A stretch of DNA of 64,000 bases from Mesorhizobium erdmanii USDA 3471 (GCF_000472705.1 NZ_AXAE01000029.1:1-64000), one strand, 5' to 3'. Positions 33,987-43,494 are shown, numbered from the stretch's first letter. Notes: a model not told the origin generated them from the letters alone. Program-made: numbers and translations.

Positions 33987-34098
33987 CACACGCGTTCAGC
34001 GCCGGCCTCTTTGCCGCCGCCTTTGCCGGCAACAACAATTCACTTTGCTTGTCGCCAGCACCTTGCCTATCGTTCTCTAGGGAAAACCGGAGCCATTG

Positions 34099-35487
34099 AT
34101 GACATCCAGGACTGAATGGCTGCGGACAACACTGCTGGCGACGTCGCTGGCCTTCACACTCACCGGCTCCGCGCTGGCGGATGGCACTGTCTCGCCAAAC
34201 ACCAAGCCGGCCGAATTCAAGGTGACGGATTTCCTCCTCGACAACGGCATGGAGGTGGTCGTCATTCCCGACCATCGCGCGCCGATAGTCACTCATATGG
34301 TCTGGTACAAGATCGGCAGCGCCGACGAGCCGCCGGGCAAATCCGGCATCGCGCATTTCTTCGAACATTTGATGTTCAAGGCGACGACCCATCACGCGGC
34401 CGGCGAGTTCGACCGCGCAGTCTCCGACATTGGCGGCTCCAACAACGCCTTCACCTCCTACGACTACACCGCTTTCCACGAGACGGTGGCGCCGTCGGCG
34501 CTCGAACAGATGATGGGCTTCGAGGCCGACCGCATGCGCAACCTCATCCTCACCGACGATGTCATCAAGACCGAGCGCGATGTCATTCTCGAGGAGCGCC
34601 GCTCGCGCATCGACAACAATCCGCAGGCGGTGCTCGACGAGGAAGTCGATGCCACGCTCTGGCAGAACCAGCCCTATCGCATCCCCGTCATCGGCTGGAT
34701 GCAGGAGATGGAGCAGCTCAACCGCGTCGACGCCACCGCCTTCTATGACAAATACTACCGGCCCAACAACGCCGTGCTGATCGTGGCCGGCGATGTCGAA
34801 CCGGAGACGGTCAAGGCACTGGCCGAGAAAACCTATGGCAAGGTGGCGCGCGGTCCGGACCTGCCGCCGCGCATCCGCCCGGTCGAGCCGGAACAGAACA
34901 CCAAGCGCACCGTCACGCTCTCCGACGCCCGTGTCAGCGTGCCGAGTTTCTCGACGCAGTGGGTGGTGCCGTCCTATCACACGGCCAAGCCCGGCGAGGC
35001 GGAAGCGCTTGACCTGCTGGCCGAAATCCTCGGCGGCGGCAACCGCAGCCGGCTCTACCAGGCTTTGGTCGTCCAGCAAGGCATTGCTGCCAGTGCCGGC
35101 GCCTATTTTCAGGGCACCATGCTCGACGCCACCAATTTCACCGTCTATGGCGCGCCGCGCGGCGACGCCAAGCTGGCCGACGTGGAGGCCGCTGTCGATG
35201 CCGAAGTGGCGCGCATCGCCAGCGGCGGCGTGACAGCCGATGAGCTCGAAAAGGCCAAGGACCGCTACGTCAGGTCGATGGTCTTTGCCCGCGACAAGCA
35301 GGACTCCATGGCCGAAATCTATGGCTCGACACTGGCCACCGGCGGCAATGTGCAAGACGTCCAGCAATGGCCGGAGCGCATCCGCAAGGTCACGGCGGAC
35401 GAGGTCAAGGCCGTCGCCGCGCGCTATCTGGTGCTGGCCCGCTCGACGTCGGGCTATCTCTTGCCGCAACAACAGGCGGGGAATTGA
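34099..35487 (+). CDS. M16-family zinc metallopeptidase (active subunit)
   Basis: A 462-residue secreted protein with signal peptide ([20 protein letters not shown]) and the inverted zinc motif HxxEH in [12 protein letters not shown] (His86, Glu89, His90), followed by the third ligand region [12 protein letters not shown]. It is a periplasmic insulinase/PqqL-like peptidase with the half-size typical of two-subunit bacterial M16 enzymes. The stop overlaps the start of the next M16 gene (TGATG). The partner lacks the zinc motif, so the two probably form a heterodimer like mitochondrial processing peptidase. Confidence 0.93.
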   Translation: MTSRTEWLRTTLLATSLAFTLTGSALADGTVSPNTKPAEFKVTDFLLDNGMEVVVIPDHRAPIVTHMVWYKIGSADEPPGKSGIAHFFEHLMFKATTHHAAGEFDRAVSDIGGSNNAFTSYDYTAFHETVAPSALEQMMGFEADRMRNLILTDDVIKTERDVILEERRSRIDNNPQAVLDEEVDATLWQNQPYRIPVIGWMQEMEQLNRVDATAFYDKYYRPNNAVLIVAGDVEPETVKALAEKTYGKVARGPDLPPRIRPVEPEQNTKRTVTLSDARVSVPSFSTQWVVPSYHTAKPGEAEALDLLAEILGGGNRSRLYQALVVQQGIAASAGAYFQGTMLDATNFTVYGAPRGDAKLADVEAAVDAEVARIASGGVTADELEKAKDRYVRSMVFARDKQDSMAEIYGSTLATGGNVQDVQQWPERIRKVTADEVKAVAARYLVLARSTSGYLLPQQQAGN

Positions 35488-36887
35488 TGATGACCTCGAT
35501 GCATATGCGCAAATCGGCGAAGGCGCTTTCCCTTCTCCCACAAGAGGAGAAGGGAAGACCGCGCGCGAGCGCCGCGCTCGCAACCCTTGTCCTTTCCATC
35601 CTCTTCCTGATCCTGCCGGCGCTGGCCGCCCGCGCCATGGAAATCCAGCAGGTCACCTCGCCAAAAGGCATCACGGCCTGGCTGGTGGAGGATTATTCGG
35701 TGCCGATCGTCGCCGTCCGTTTCGTCTTCGGTGGTGGCTCGACGCAGGATCCGGCGGGCAAGGAAGGACTGGCCAATCTGATGACCGGCCTGTTCGACGA
35801 GGGCGCCGGGCCTCTCGATTCGGAAGCCTTCCAGATCAAGCTCGACGATGCAGGCGCCGAGATGAGTTTCGACGAGACCCGCGACGGCATCTACGGCTCC
35901 ATGCGCATGCTGGCAGAACAGCGCGACGAGGCCTTCGACCTGTTGCGGCTGGCGGTCAACGAGCCGCGCTTCGACCAGGCGCCGATCGACCGCATCCGAG
36001 CCCAGATTCTGTCCGGCATCATCGCCAACGAGAACAATCCCGACACCGTGGCGCAGAGCAAATGGGCGCGCGCCATCTATGGCGACCATCCCTATTCGCG
36101 CTCCGACCAGGGCACCAGGCAGAGCATCGCCGCCGTCACGCAGAACGATCTGAAAACCCTGCACAAGGCAGTTTTCGCACGCGGCGGCCTGCATGTCGCC
36201 GTGGTCGGCGCCATCGACGCCGAGACGCTGAGGAAGAAGCTCGACATGGTGTTCGGCGACCTGCCGCAAAACCAGGCGCTCACCCCCGTCGCCGATGTCG
36301 AGCCGAAGCTGGCGCAGCATCTGGAGGTCAATTACGACCTGCCGCAGACCTCGCTGCAGCTTGCCTGGCCGGGCGTGAAGCGCAAGTCGGCGGATTTCTT
36401 CCCCGCCGTCCTGATGAACGAGATCCTTGGCGGCGGCACCTTCACCTCGCGCCTGTACCAGGAGGTGCGCGAAAAGCGCGGGCTCGCCTATGGCGTCAAC
36501 TCGTCGCTGGTCAACCAGGACCATGCCAATGCGCTGATCGTCACCACCGGCACGCGCTCCGACCGCGTCGCCGAGACGCTCGGCATTGTCCGCGATGTCG
36601 CCAGGCAGCTGGCTGAGGACGGCCCGACCGAGGCAGAACTGGCGGCCACCAAGAAATATCTGATCGGCGCCTATGCCATCACCAATCTGGACTCTTCGAG
36701 TTCCATCGCCGCGACGCTGGTCGAATTGCAGCTCGACGACCTCGGCATCGACTACATGCAGCGCCGCGCCGGCTATATCAACGCGGTGACGCTCGACCAG
36801 GTCAAGGCGGCGGCCAAAAAGCTGCTGACGACCGAGCCGACGATCATGGTGGTCGGGCCGCCGCTGGCCGGGGACGGCAAGGGATGA
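35487..36887 (+). CDS. M16-family peptidase-like protein (inactive subunit)
   Basis: A 466-residue protein with the M16 fold (WLVEDYSVPIVAVRFVFGGG, KKLDMVFGDLPQNQAL, LMNEILGGGTFTSRLYQEVR, EKRGLAYGVNS). Where HxxEH should be it reads GLANLMTGLFDEGAG, so the zinc site is lost. It is probably the non-catalytic partner of the upstream M16 peptidase. The N-terminal ~45 residues are unusual: a 29-bp intergenic-type palindrome (35528-35556) is translated as part of SLLPQEEKG just before the hydrophobic signal segment LATLVLSILFLILPALAARA. Its end overlaps the patatin gene by ATGA. Confidence 0.92.
   Translation: MMTSMHMRKSAKALSLLPQEEKGRPRASAALATLVLSILFLILPALAARAMEIQQVTSPKGITAWLVEDYSVPIVAVRFVFGGGSTQDPAGKEGLANLMTGLFDEGAGPLDSEAFQIKLDDAGAEMSFDETRDGIYGSMRMLAEQRDEAFDLLRLAVNEPRFDQAPIDRIRAQILSGIIANENNPDTVAQSKWARAIYGDHPYSRSDQGTRQSIAAVTQNDLKTLHKAVFARGGLHVAVVGAIDAETLRKKLDMVFGDLPQNQALTPVADVEPKLAQHLEVNYDLPQTSLQLAWPGVKRKSADFFPAVLMNEILGGGTFTSRLYQEVREKRGLAYGVNSSLVNQDHANALIVTTGTRSDRVAETLGIVRDVARQLAEDGPTEAELAATKKYLIGAYAITNLDSSSSIAATLVELQLDDLGIDYMQRRAGYINAVTLDQVKAAAKKLLTTEPTIMVVGPPLAGDGKG
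35528..35556. repeat. Palindrome TTCCCTTCTCC...GGAGAAGGGAA inside the M16 gene
   Basis: Perfect 11-bp arms (35528-35538 and 35546-35556) around a seven-base loop. It resembles the common rhizobial intergenic CCTTCTCC...GGAGAAGG hairpin, but here it sits within the first 25 codons of a reading frame and is translated. Confidence 0.65.
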
Positions 36888-37747
36888 GCCCGACTTTCGG
36901 CATAGCTTTCGGCGGCGGCGGCGCGCGCGGGCTGGCGCATATCCATGTCATAGAGGCGCTGGACGAGCTCGGCATAAAGCCGGTGGCGATCGCCGGCTCG
37001 TCGATCGGCGCCATCATGGGCGCCGGCATGGCCGCGGGCATGACCGGCAAGGACATCCACGACTATGCCCGCTCGATCCTCGGCCGCCGCGCGGAGGTGG
37101 CGAGCCGCATGTGGCGCGCCCGCCCGGGCACGATCGCCGAAGCCATGCAAAACGGTATCCGCGTCAGCCAGTTCAATGTCGAGCGCATCCTGAAGGCGTT
37201 TTTGCCGGATGCCATTCCCGAAACCTTCGCCGCGCTGAAAATCCCGCTGAAGGTGACGGCGACCGACTATTTCGGCCACAAGCTCGCCGTCTTCGATGAA
37301 GGCGACCTGCATTCCGCGCTCGCCGCCTCGGCCGCCATTCCCGCCGTATTCCGCCCGGTGATGCGCGACGGCAGGCTGCTGATCGACGGCGGCATCTACA
37401 ACCCCGTGCCGTTCGACCTCATCGAGAACGATGCCGACATCATCATCGGCGTTGACGTCGTCGGAGCACCCGAAGAGGCCGACCGCAAGCACCCCACCTC
37501 TGTCGACCTGATGTTCGGCGCAACCCAGCTGATGATGCAGTCGATCATCGCCAACAAGCTGAAACAGTGCCAGCCCGATATTCTGGTCCGCCCGGCGGTG
37601 TCGAAATACCGCGTGCTCGATTTCCTGAAGATCGACGCGCTGATGAGCGAGACGGCGGATATCAAGGATCAGCTGAAGCGCGAGGTGGAGCGAGCGGTTG
37701 AGACGCGGGGCGGGAAGGGGAAGAGGGGGAAGCGGCTGGCTAGGTAA
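36884..37747 (+). CDS. Patatin-like phospholipase (RssA/NTE type)
   Basis: A 287-residue hydrolase. The oxyanion loop GGGGARGLAH (residues 10-19), nucleophile elbow GSSIG (38-42, Ser40) and DGG motif in LLIDGGIYNPVPFDLIEN give the Ser-Asp catalytic dyad. The C-terminus is lysine/arginine-rich (GGKGKRGKRLAR), possibly membrane-binding. It is the third gene of the M16-M16-patatin unit, joined by an ATGA overlap. Cytoplasmic lipid esterase activity is expected; the substrate is unknown. Confidence 0.92.
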   Translation: MSPTFGIAFGGGGARGLAHIHVIEALDELGIKPVAIAGSSIGAIMGAGMAAGMTGKDIHDYARSILGRRAEVASRMWRARPGTIAEAMQNGIRVSQFNVERILKAFLPDAIPETFAALKIPLKVTATDYFGHKLAVFDEGDLHSALAASAAIPAVFRPVMRDGRLLIDGGIYNPVPFDLIENDADIIIGVDVVGAPEEADRKHPTSVDLMFGATQLMMQSIIANKLKQCQPDILVRPAVSKYRVLDFLKIDALMSETADIKDQLKREVERAVETRGGKGKRGKRLAR

Positions 37748-37771
37748 TCGACGGGTTTTCTGGCTCGATAA

Positions 37772-38695
37772 TCAGGGAGCGAGGCGACGCTTGATGCGAT
37801 CGACCACTGTGCGAATTGGGGCGGATGTGCGCCAGGTCGTGCTGGAAATTATGGCGGCCAAGTGAGTCTGCGCGTCCAGGCTCGCCTTTCGTATGCATTC
37901 AATCTCTTCAATCAGCTTTGAGTTATCAGACCGCAGTCGGCCTATTTCGGCGTGGATTTTTGGAGAATGCACCTCAGTTATGTGTGACCATAGCTGCCGC
38001 TGCGACCGCTCCAGATAGGTCTCCCGATCCAACGCATGAGGTTGAAGCTGATCCCGGACCGCTGAGGCCACACTGCCCAGGCCCACAACGGCCACGGTGT
38101 CTGGAAGGAACACTGTTTCGTACGTGATACCGAGATGATCGAGGAAACGTTCCGCGTTGACTATCGCGTCCGCGATTAGGTTGGCGTCGTGGAAGGAAAT
38201 GATGCAGTCCGGGTTCATAAGTGGCAAAACACCGACAAAGTCCGAAAAGCAGGCTCTGTTCGTGTGCTCGCCGTCGATCAGTGCAAGTGTGGCCTTGAAG
38301 TCGACTGCGTCGGGGCGCAGATCCGAGACGTCGCTGTCAATCGTGGTCAGCTTGGCCATTGCGGCAGGGGGGAGCCAATCCGACAGTCCGGCGATCATGC
38401 GGGCAGCTGAGTTTTCGGGATAGTGGAAGACTTGCGAGCGTTCGTCAGGCTGCGCGGGGGGGCGCGGATCAACCGATATCGCAGCCTCGCAGGCCGGATC
38501 AATCAGGTGTGGGAACAGGCTGCCGCCAAGATGCGATCCGACCTCCAGATATACATAATGGCCCAGCACCGACCGAGTGACGTTCTGCACGCGCAAGAAA
38601 CTCTTCCGATCACTGAGGGTGCTCTCGGTCTTGACCTGGAAGACGGCAATATCGAGCTTCTCGATCATGCCTATGGCTTGATCCGGGGTTGGCAT
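37772..38695 (-). CDS. SAM-dependent methyltransferase with C-terminal coiled coil
   Basis: A 307-residue protein. Residues about 40-200 resemble class I methyltransferases of the Methyltransf_24 type (HYVYLEVGSHLGGSLFPHLI, ATLALIDGEHTNRACFSDF, PDCIISFHDANL). Residues about 250-307 form a heptad-like helix (IGRLRSDNSKLIEEIECIRK) ending in a STTWRTSAPIRTVVDRIKRR motif of the kind often seen at the ends of rhizobial glycosyltransferases. I chose ATG 38695, eight bases after GGGAG; the frame remains open to 38809 but overlaps the promoter region of the divergent gene. Probably part of the glycan-modification island; substrate unknown. Confidence 0.72.
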   Translation of the reverse strand: MPTPDQAIGMIEKLDIAVFQVKTESTLSDRKSFLRVQNVTRSVLGHYVYLEVGSHLGGSLFPHLIDPACEAAISVDPRPPAQPDERSQVFHYPENSAARMIAGLSDWLPPAAMAKLTTIDSDVSDLRPDAVDFKATLALIDGEHTNRACFSDFVGVLPLMNPDCIISFHDANLIADAIVNAERFLDHLGITYETVFLPDTVAVVGLGSVASAVRDQLQPHALDRETYLERSQRQLWSHITEVHSPKIHAEIGRLRSDNSKLIEEIECIRKASLDAQTHLAAIISSTTWRTSAPIRTVVDRIKRRLAP

Positions 38696-38822
38696 TGGGC
38701 GGCTCCCTACGCATCTGGTTGCGATTGCACGTCGCGAATTGATGGTCGTTCCGTTGCACTTTGGCTGGATATCCGCAACAGCATATTTGGATAAGGAAAC
38801 GTGATGCACTGAAAGGTCGACT

Positions 38823-39581
38823 GTGAACCGCCTCTATACAGATCTCTTGATCAAGATCATTACCAATACAATCTACGGCTCCGGCTCGCAGGTGATGGAC
38901 CCCGCGAGAATTGGCGAGTCGACTCCGTTCAATCGCGAGGATCGGCTCAATGGCCGCGATTGGCCAACGGTCGCCCATTCGATGGCTGGCATCAAGCGCC
39001 TGACCAATCTGCGCGACCTCGTCCAGCGCGCCATTGATGAGAATGTGCCCGGGGATTTTATCGAGACCGGCGTCTGGCGCGGCGGCTGCTGCATCCTCAT
39101 GCGCGGCGTGCTGGCCGCCAACGGGATCAAGGACAGGAAGGTTTATGTCGCCGACTCATTCGACGGTCTGCCGCCGCCCGATCCCGAGAATTTTCCGGCG
39201 GATCGCGGCGACAGGCTGCACGAGTTCCGTCAATTGGCGATCGATCAAGCGCAGGTTGAATCAAATTTTGCCGCCTATGATTTGCTGGATGAGCAGGTGG
39301 TCTTCGTCAAAGGACTGTTCGGCGACACACTACCCAGCCTGAAAGCTGGTCCCTTCGCCCTGATCCGGTTGGACGGGGATCTATACGAGTCGACAATAGA
39401 CAGCCTCGAGGCGCTCTATCCAAGGCTGTCGCCCGGCGGTTTCGCGATCATCGATGACTTGGCGCTGCCGACTTGCCGTCAGGCGGTCGAGGATTACCGC
39501 GCACGCAACCAAATCACCGCACAGATGTACGAGATAGACTGGACCGGCGGTTGGTGGCAGAAGTCCATTGCCGACACCTGA
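38823..39581 (+). CDS. TylF/MycF-family O-methyltransferase
   Basis: A 252-residue protein matching the macrocin-O-methyltransferase (TylF) family: DFIETGVWRGGCCILMRGVL (SAM site), VYVADSFDGLPPPDPENFPA, GPFALIRLDGDLYESTIDSL (metal/substrate site) and GGFAIIDDLALPTCRQAVED. Family members methylate sugar hydroxyls. The start is GTG 38823 after an A/T-rich leader. It is followed 14 bases later by the glycosyltransferase-methyltransferase fusion, so both probably act on the same cell-surface glycan. Confidence 0.9.
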   Translation: MNRLYTDLLIKIITNTIYGSGSQVMDPARIGESTPFNREDRLNGRDWPTVAHSMAGIKRLTNLRDLVQRAIDENVPGDFIETGVWRGGCCILMRGVLAANGIKDRKVYVADSFDGLPPPDPENFPADRGDRLHEFRQLAIDQAQVESNFAAYDLLDEQVVFVKGLFGDTLPSLKAGPFALIRLDGDLYESTIDSLEALYPRLSPGGFAIIDDLALPTCRQAVEDYRARNQITAQMYEIDWTGGWWQKSIADT

Positions 39582-39595
39582 GGCACGGAAGCGCG

Positions 39596-41599
39596 ATGAA
39601 GCAGAACCACGTGTCGGTCATTGTTGTTGCCTACAACATTCCCCGAGAACTGCCCCGAACCCTGCTTTCACTTGCATTGCCCTATCAGCAAGGAGTGACG
39701 ACCAACGACTATGAAGTCATCGTCGTCGACAATGGATCATCACCTGCGGTCAGCGCGAGCCTTGTAGAGGAATATGGGCCGAACTTTCGCCTGCTATGCA
39801 TAGATGACGCGTCACCTTCGCCCGCAGCTGCCGTGAACCTCGGAATCATGGCGGCCCGGGGAGACAAGATCGGCGTCATGATCGACGGTGCACGTATTGT
39901 CACGCCCGGCTTGGTGCATTTCGCTGGCGTCGGCACAGTCATGGGGCGGGCTGCAGTGGTGGCCGCGCCCGGATGGTACCTTGGGAGCGACATTCAGGGC
40001 AATGCGCCCCGGAATGGATATACACGGATGGTCGAGGATTCGCTTTTGCAATCGATCCGATGGCCGGAGGACGGATATCGACTGTTCGAAATCGGCACGA
40101 TGGACGAGTCCTCGGTCGATCCGTGGTTCTCGCCGATAGCCGAAGCCAATGCTCTCTTCATGAGCAGGAAGAGTTGGCACGCGATCGGTGGCATGGATGA
40201 ACGTTTCAGACAGCCTGGAGGCGGCCTCGTTAATCTCGATACGTTAGAGCGTGCGATGAACCTGCCGGAGGCAAAGCTAATCCTCACTTTGGGAGAGGCA
40301 ACATTTCACCAATTGCACGGCGGCATATCCACCAACGCACCCATAGAACAGCAGTCCAAGAACTGGATACGCTGGAAGGCCGAAAGGGATGCATTAAGGG
40401 GACAGGAGGACCTTCGATTTCATATCCCTTCCGCGTTTGTGGGATCACTGCCTCGATCACTGTTGCCGCATCTTGCCCGTGCAACGATAGCATCCCCTTT
40501 CAGGGTTGGCCCGGCCGTTGTCGCCGGGTTTAGGGCGGAACTGAAGCCGCCAGAGGGTTCCCCACCAACGAATCAGACAGCAGCAACACTGGTTAGCTTG
40601 GCCAAGGTACAGTTTCAATCAGGGCATTACCAAGCGGCGGCAGATATCCTTCGCATGGCAAGCACACATGCTCCCGCGGAACTGGCGGCGTCGCGACTTC
40701 TTGCATTTTCCGGCATTCTTGCTCGACATAATCCGGTTCGAGATGCCACCTACTTTGCCGGAATCGGCGATGCGTACTTCGCCATTGGCGAGACTGAAAA
40801 GGCTACGGTTCAGTACCGAAAGGCGTTGGATCTCAACTCCGGTGCCGTGGAGCCAGTGGTTGCGCGGCTCCAAGCCAATCTGGGGGAAGAAAGAGGAGAG
40901 CTGTCAAGGCGGTTAGTATCGGTACAATCAGAGGTCGAGGAGAATTTGATGGGTGGATTTCTGCACCAGTATTTTTTGAACAACAGCGGCAAGGAGATAT
41001 ACAAATGGCTGCACTATTTCAACGTTTATGAACGTCATTTCGAAAGGTTCAGGAACCGGAGGCCTGTCGTCGTGGAGGTGGGCGTCTACAAAGGAGGATC
41101 GCTTGAAATGTGGCGAGCCTATTTCGGTGAGGGGGCTCGGATTGTTGGCATTGATATCGACCCTGCATGCAAGGCACACGAGGCAGAAGGCATTGAGGTT
41201 TTTATCGGCAGTCAGGATGACACTGAACTTCTCGATAGGGTCGTTGGCAAGTACGGCCCCATAGACATTGTCATCGATGACGGCAGTCACATGATGGATC
41301 ATGTGGTTGCGACATTTGAGCATCTCTATCAGCACGTGCAGCCGAACGGGATTTACCTCGTCGAGGATACACATACGAGCTATTGGGATGATTATGGCGG
41401 CGGGCTCCGCAAGCCGGGGTCTTTCATGGAATTCGTCAAGAGGAAGCTCGACGAGATCAATGCGCATCACGCGCGCGGCACATTGTCGGCGACCGCGTTC
41501 ACCAATTCGACGGACTCAATCTGTGTCTATGACAGCATTGTCGTCTTTGAAAAACGACAGCAAGGCAAACGCCAGTCGATCATGACCGGTAAGAGCTAG
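39596..41599 (+). CDS. Fused GT2-like glycosyltransferase - TPR - methyltransferase
   Basis: A 667-residue three-part protein. Residues 1-260 are a GT-A glycosyltransferase (VSVIVVAYNIPRELPRTLLS, YEVIVVDNGSS, NALFMSRKSWHAIGGMDERF); the expected DxD is replaced by DGAR (97-100), so metal use or activity is uncertain. Residues about 350-440 look like tetratricopeptide repeats (AKVQFQSGHYQAAADILRMA, GDAYFAIGETEKATVQYRKA). Residues about 475-660 are a MycE-like methyltransferase (VVVEVGVYKGGSLEMWRAYF, IVIDDGSHMMDHVVATFEHL, YLVEDTHTSYW). ATG 39596 follows the TylF stop by 14 bases. Base composition is lower in G+C than flanking genes (60 bases from 40561: 50%), suggesting transfer. Confidence 0.82.
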   Translation: MKQNHVSVIVVAYNIPRELPRTLLSLALPYQQGVTTNDYEVIVVDNGSSPAVSASLVEEYGPNFRLLCIDDASPSPAAAVNLGIMAARGDKIGVMIDGARIVTPGLVHFAGVGTVMGRAAVVAAPGWYLGSDIQGNAPRNGYTRMVEDSLLQSIRWPEDGYRLFEIGTMDESSVDPWFSPIAEANALFMSRKSWHAIGGMDERFRQPGGGLVNLDTLERAMNLPEAKLILTLGEATFHQLHGGISTNAPIEQQSKNWIRWKAERDALRGQEDLRFHIPSAFVGSLPRSLLPHLARATIASPFRVGPAVVAGFRAELKPPEGSPPTNQTAATLVSLAKVQFQSGHYQAAADILRMASTHAPAELAASRLLAFSGILARHNPVRDATYFAGIGDAYFAIGETEKATVQYRKALDLNSGAVEPVVARLQANLGEERGELSRRLVSVQSEVEENLMGGFLHQYFLNNSGKEIYKWLHYFNVYERHFERFRNRRPVVVEVGVYKGGSLEMWRAYFGEGARIVGIDIDPACKAHEAEGIEVFIGSQDDTELLDRVVGKYGPIDIVIDDGSHMMDHVVATFEHLYQHVQPNGIYLVEDTHTSYWDDYGGGLRKPGSFMEFVKRKLDEINAHHARGTLSATAFTNSTDSICVYDSIVVFEKRQQGKRQSIMTGKS

Positions 41600-41714
41600 A
41601 GACTCTCTTGGCCGCCCTTCCCGTAGCCCAAAATCCGGCTATGCCGTCCGAAAGCAGCTGGCCGCAGCTTGGTGCCGGCCTGGGCTAGATGCCGGCTGAA
41701 CCAATCAACTGCCC

Positions 41715-42284
41715 TTAATCCTTCGCACGCTCCACATAGGACCCATCGGCCGTCATCACCACCACCCTGGTGCCCGGCGCGATGTGCGGCGGCACGGTGG
41801 TGCGCACGCCGTTGGAGAGCACGGCGGGTTTGTAGGAAGACGAGGCCGTCTGGCCCTTGGTCGTCGGCTCGGTCTCGACCACTTCGAAGGTGGCGCGTTG
41901 CGGCAGCACGAGCGCGATCGCGATGCCGTTGAACTGCGAGACCTGCACCGGCATGCCTTCCTGCAGATAGGGGGCTGCATCGCCGACCACGGCTTCCGTC
42001 ACCGCCACCTGGTCGTAGGTTTCCGGGTTCATGAAGTGGTAGCCTTCGCCGTCGGCGTAAAGGAAGGTGTGCTCGCGCTCCTCGACATAGGCGCGCTCCA
42101 CCTGCTCGGTGGTGCGGTAGCGCTCCGACACCTTCACCCCGTCGCCAATGCGGCGCATGTCGAGCTGCGTCACGGGCGTGCCCTTGCCTGGATGGATGTT
42201 TTCGGCAAAGAGGATCACATAAAGCTTGCCGTCCTTGTCGACGACATTGCCTTTGCGGAGCGAACTGGCGATGACTTTCACCAC
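41715..42284 (-). CDS. efp: Translation elongation factor P
   Basis: A 189-residue ribosomal factor that rescues ribosomes stalled at polyproline. The KOW-like N-domain carries NIHPGKGTP, with Lys34 at the position beta-lysylated by EpmA; OB domains follow ([40 protein letters not shown], ending [20 protein letters not shown]). It is divergent from epmA, which encodes the modifying enzyme, with 123 bases between start codons. Confidence 0.96.
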   Translation of the reverse strand: MVKVIASSLRKGNVVDKDGKLYVILFAENIHPGKGTPVTQLDMRRIGDGVKVSERYRTTEQVERAYVEEREHTFLYADGEGYHFMNPETYDQVAVTEAVVGDAAPYLQEGMPVQVSQFNGIAIALVLPQRATFEVVETEPTTKGQTASSSYKPAVLSNGVRTTVPPHIAPGTRVVVMTADGSYVERAKD

Positions 42285-42407
42285 GGTTTTTTATCCTGCG
42301 AGAGTTGACGGGCGTTTGCCGGCTTGTGCGGCGCTGGAACGGGGCCTAGCGCATCTTGGCGCGAACCGCCAGCCCCCCATGCTCACCGGCATGCCTGCAA
42401 ACCACCC

Positions 42408-43454
42408 ATGACCGCTGCTTCACCGTGGTGGACGCCACATGTCCACGCCGACCGCCGCCCGCGATTGCTGTTGCGCAATGGCCTCACCGCGGCCTTGCGC
42501 GACTGGTTTGCCCAAAACGATTTCATCGAGGTCGAAACGTCGGCGCTCCAGGTGTCGCCCGGCAACGAGGCGCATCTGGCGGCTTTCGCCACCGAGGCGG
42601 TCGGACCGGATGGCGCGCGCTCGCCGCTTTATCTCCGCACCTCGCCGGAATTCGCCTGCAAGAAGCTGCTCGCCGCCGGTGAGGTCAGGATTTTCAGCCT
42701 CGGGCCGGTCTACCGCAACCGCGAGCGCGGCCCCTTGCACCATCCCGAATTCACCATGCTCGAATGGTACCGGGTGGGCGAGGCCTATGAGAACCTGATG
42801 CGCGATTGCGCCGATCTGCTGGCGTTGGCCGCGACAAGGGCAGGGGCCACGCGCTTTTCCTTCCGGGGCCGCGACTGCGATCCGTTTGCCGAACCGGAGC
42901 GGCTGACGGTGGCGGACGCATTCTCCCGCCTTGCCGGTATCGATCTCCTGGCCACGGTCGCCGCCGATGGTGGCACCGATCGGGATGCGCTTTACGCCGC
43001 CTTGACCCGTGCGGGTCTGCGCACGGCGACCGACGACAGCTGGGCCGACCTGTTCAGCCGCGTGATGGTGGAAAAGATCGAGCCCAATCTTGGCTTCGGC
43101 CGCGCCACCATCCTCTACGAGTATCCGGTCGCGGAGGCCGCACTTGCCCGGCCGAGCCCGCGCGACCCGCGCGTCGCCGAGCGCTTCGAGCTCTATTGCT
43201 GTGGTGTCGAGATCGCCAACGGTTTTGGCGAACTGACCGATGCCGAGGAGCAGCGCCGGCGCTTTATCCTCGAGATGGATGAGAAACAGCGCATCTATGG
43301 CGAGTGCTACCCGCTGGACGAGGATTTCCTCGCAGCGCTCGCCATCATGCCGCAGGCTAGCGGCATCGCGCTCGGCTTCGACCGGTTGGTCATGCTGGCA
43401 ACCGGCGCCCAGAAGATCGAGGATGTGATCTGGACGCCTGTGGCGGCGTCCTGA
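42408..43454 (+). CDS. epmA: EF-P-(R)-beta-lysine ligase (EpmA/PoxA/GenX)
   Basis: A 348-residue class II lysyl-tRNA-synthetase paralogue lacking the anticodon-binding domain; it attaches (R)-beta-lysine to Lys34 of EF-P. Visible motifs are FIEVETSALQVSPGNEAHL, YLRTSPEFACKKLLAAGEV, GPVYRNRERGPLHHPEFTML (motif 2) and GIALGFDRLVMLATG (motif 3). I chose ATG 42408, giving the standard length; the open frame extends to 42324. The pairing with efp supports the call. No lysine 2,3-aminomutase (EpmB) gene is in the window. Confidence 0.94.
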   Translation: MTAASPWWTPHVHADRRPRLLLRNGLTAALRDWFAQNDFIEVETSALQVSPGNEAHLAAFATEAVGPDGARSPLYLRTSPEFACKKLLAAGEVRIFSLGPVYRNRERGPLHHPEFTMLEWYRVGEAYENLMRDCADLLALAATRAGATRFSFRGRDCDPFAEPERLTVADAFSRLAGIDLLATVAADGGTDRDALYAALTRAGLRTATDDSWADLFSRVMVEKIEPNLGFGRATILYEYPVAEAALARPSPRDPRVAERFELYCCGVEIANGFGELTDAEEQRRRFILEMDEKQRIYGECYPLDEDFLAALAIMPQASGIALGFDRLVMLATGAQKIEDVIWTPVAAS

Positions 43455-43494
43455 GACCACCAAACGCAGGGGTTGCCCCTTCATCCGCTGGCCT

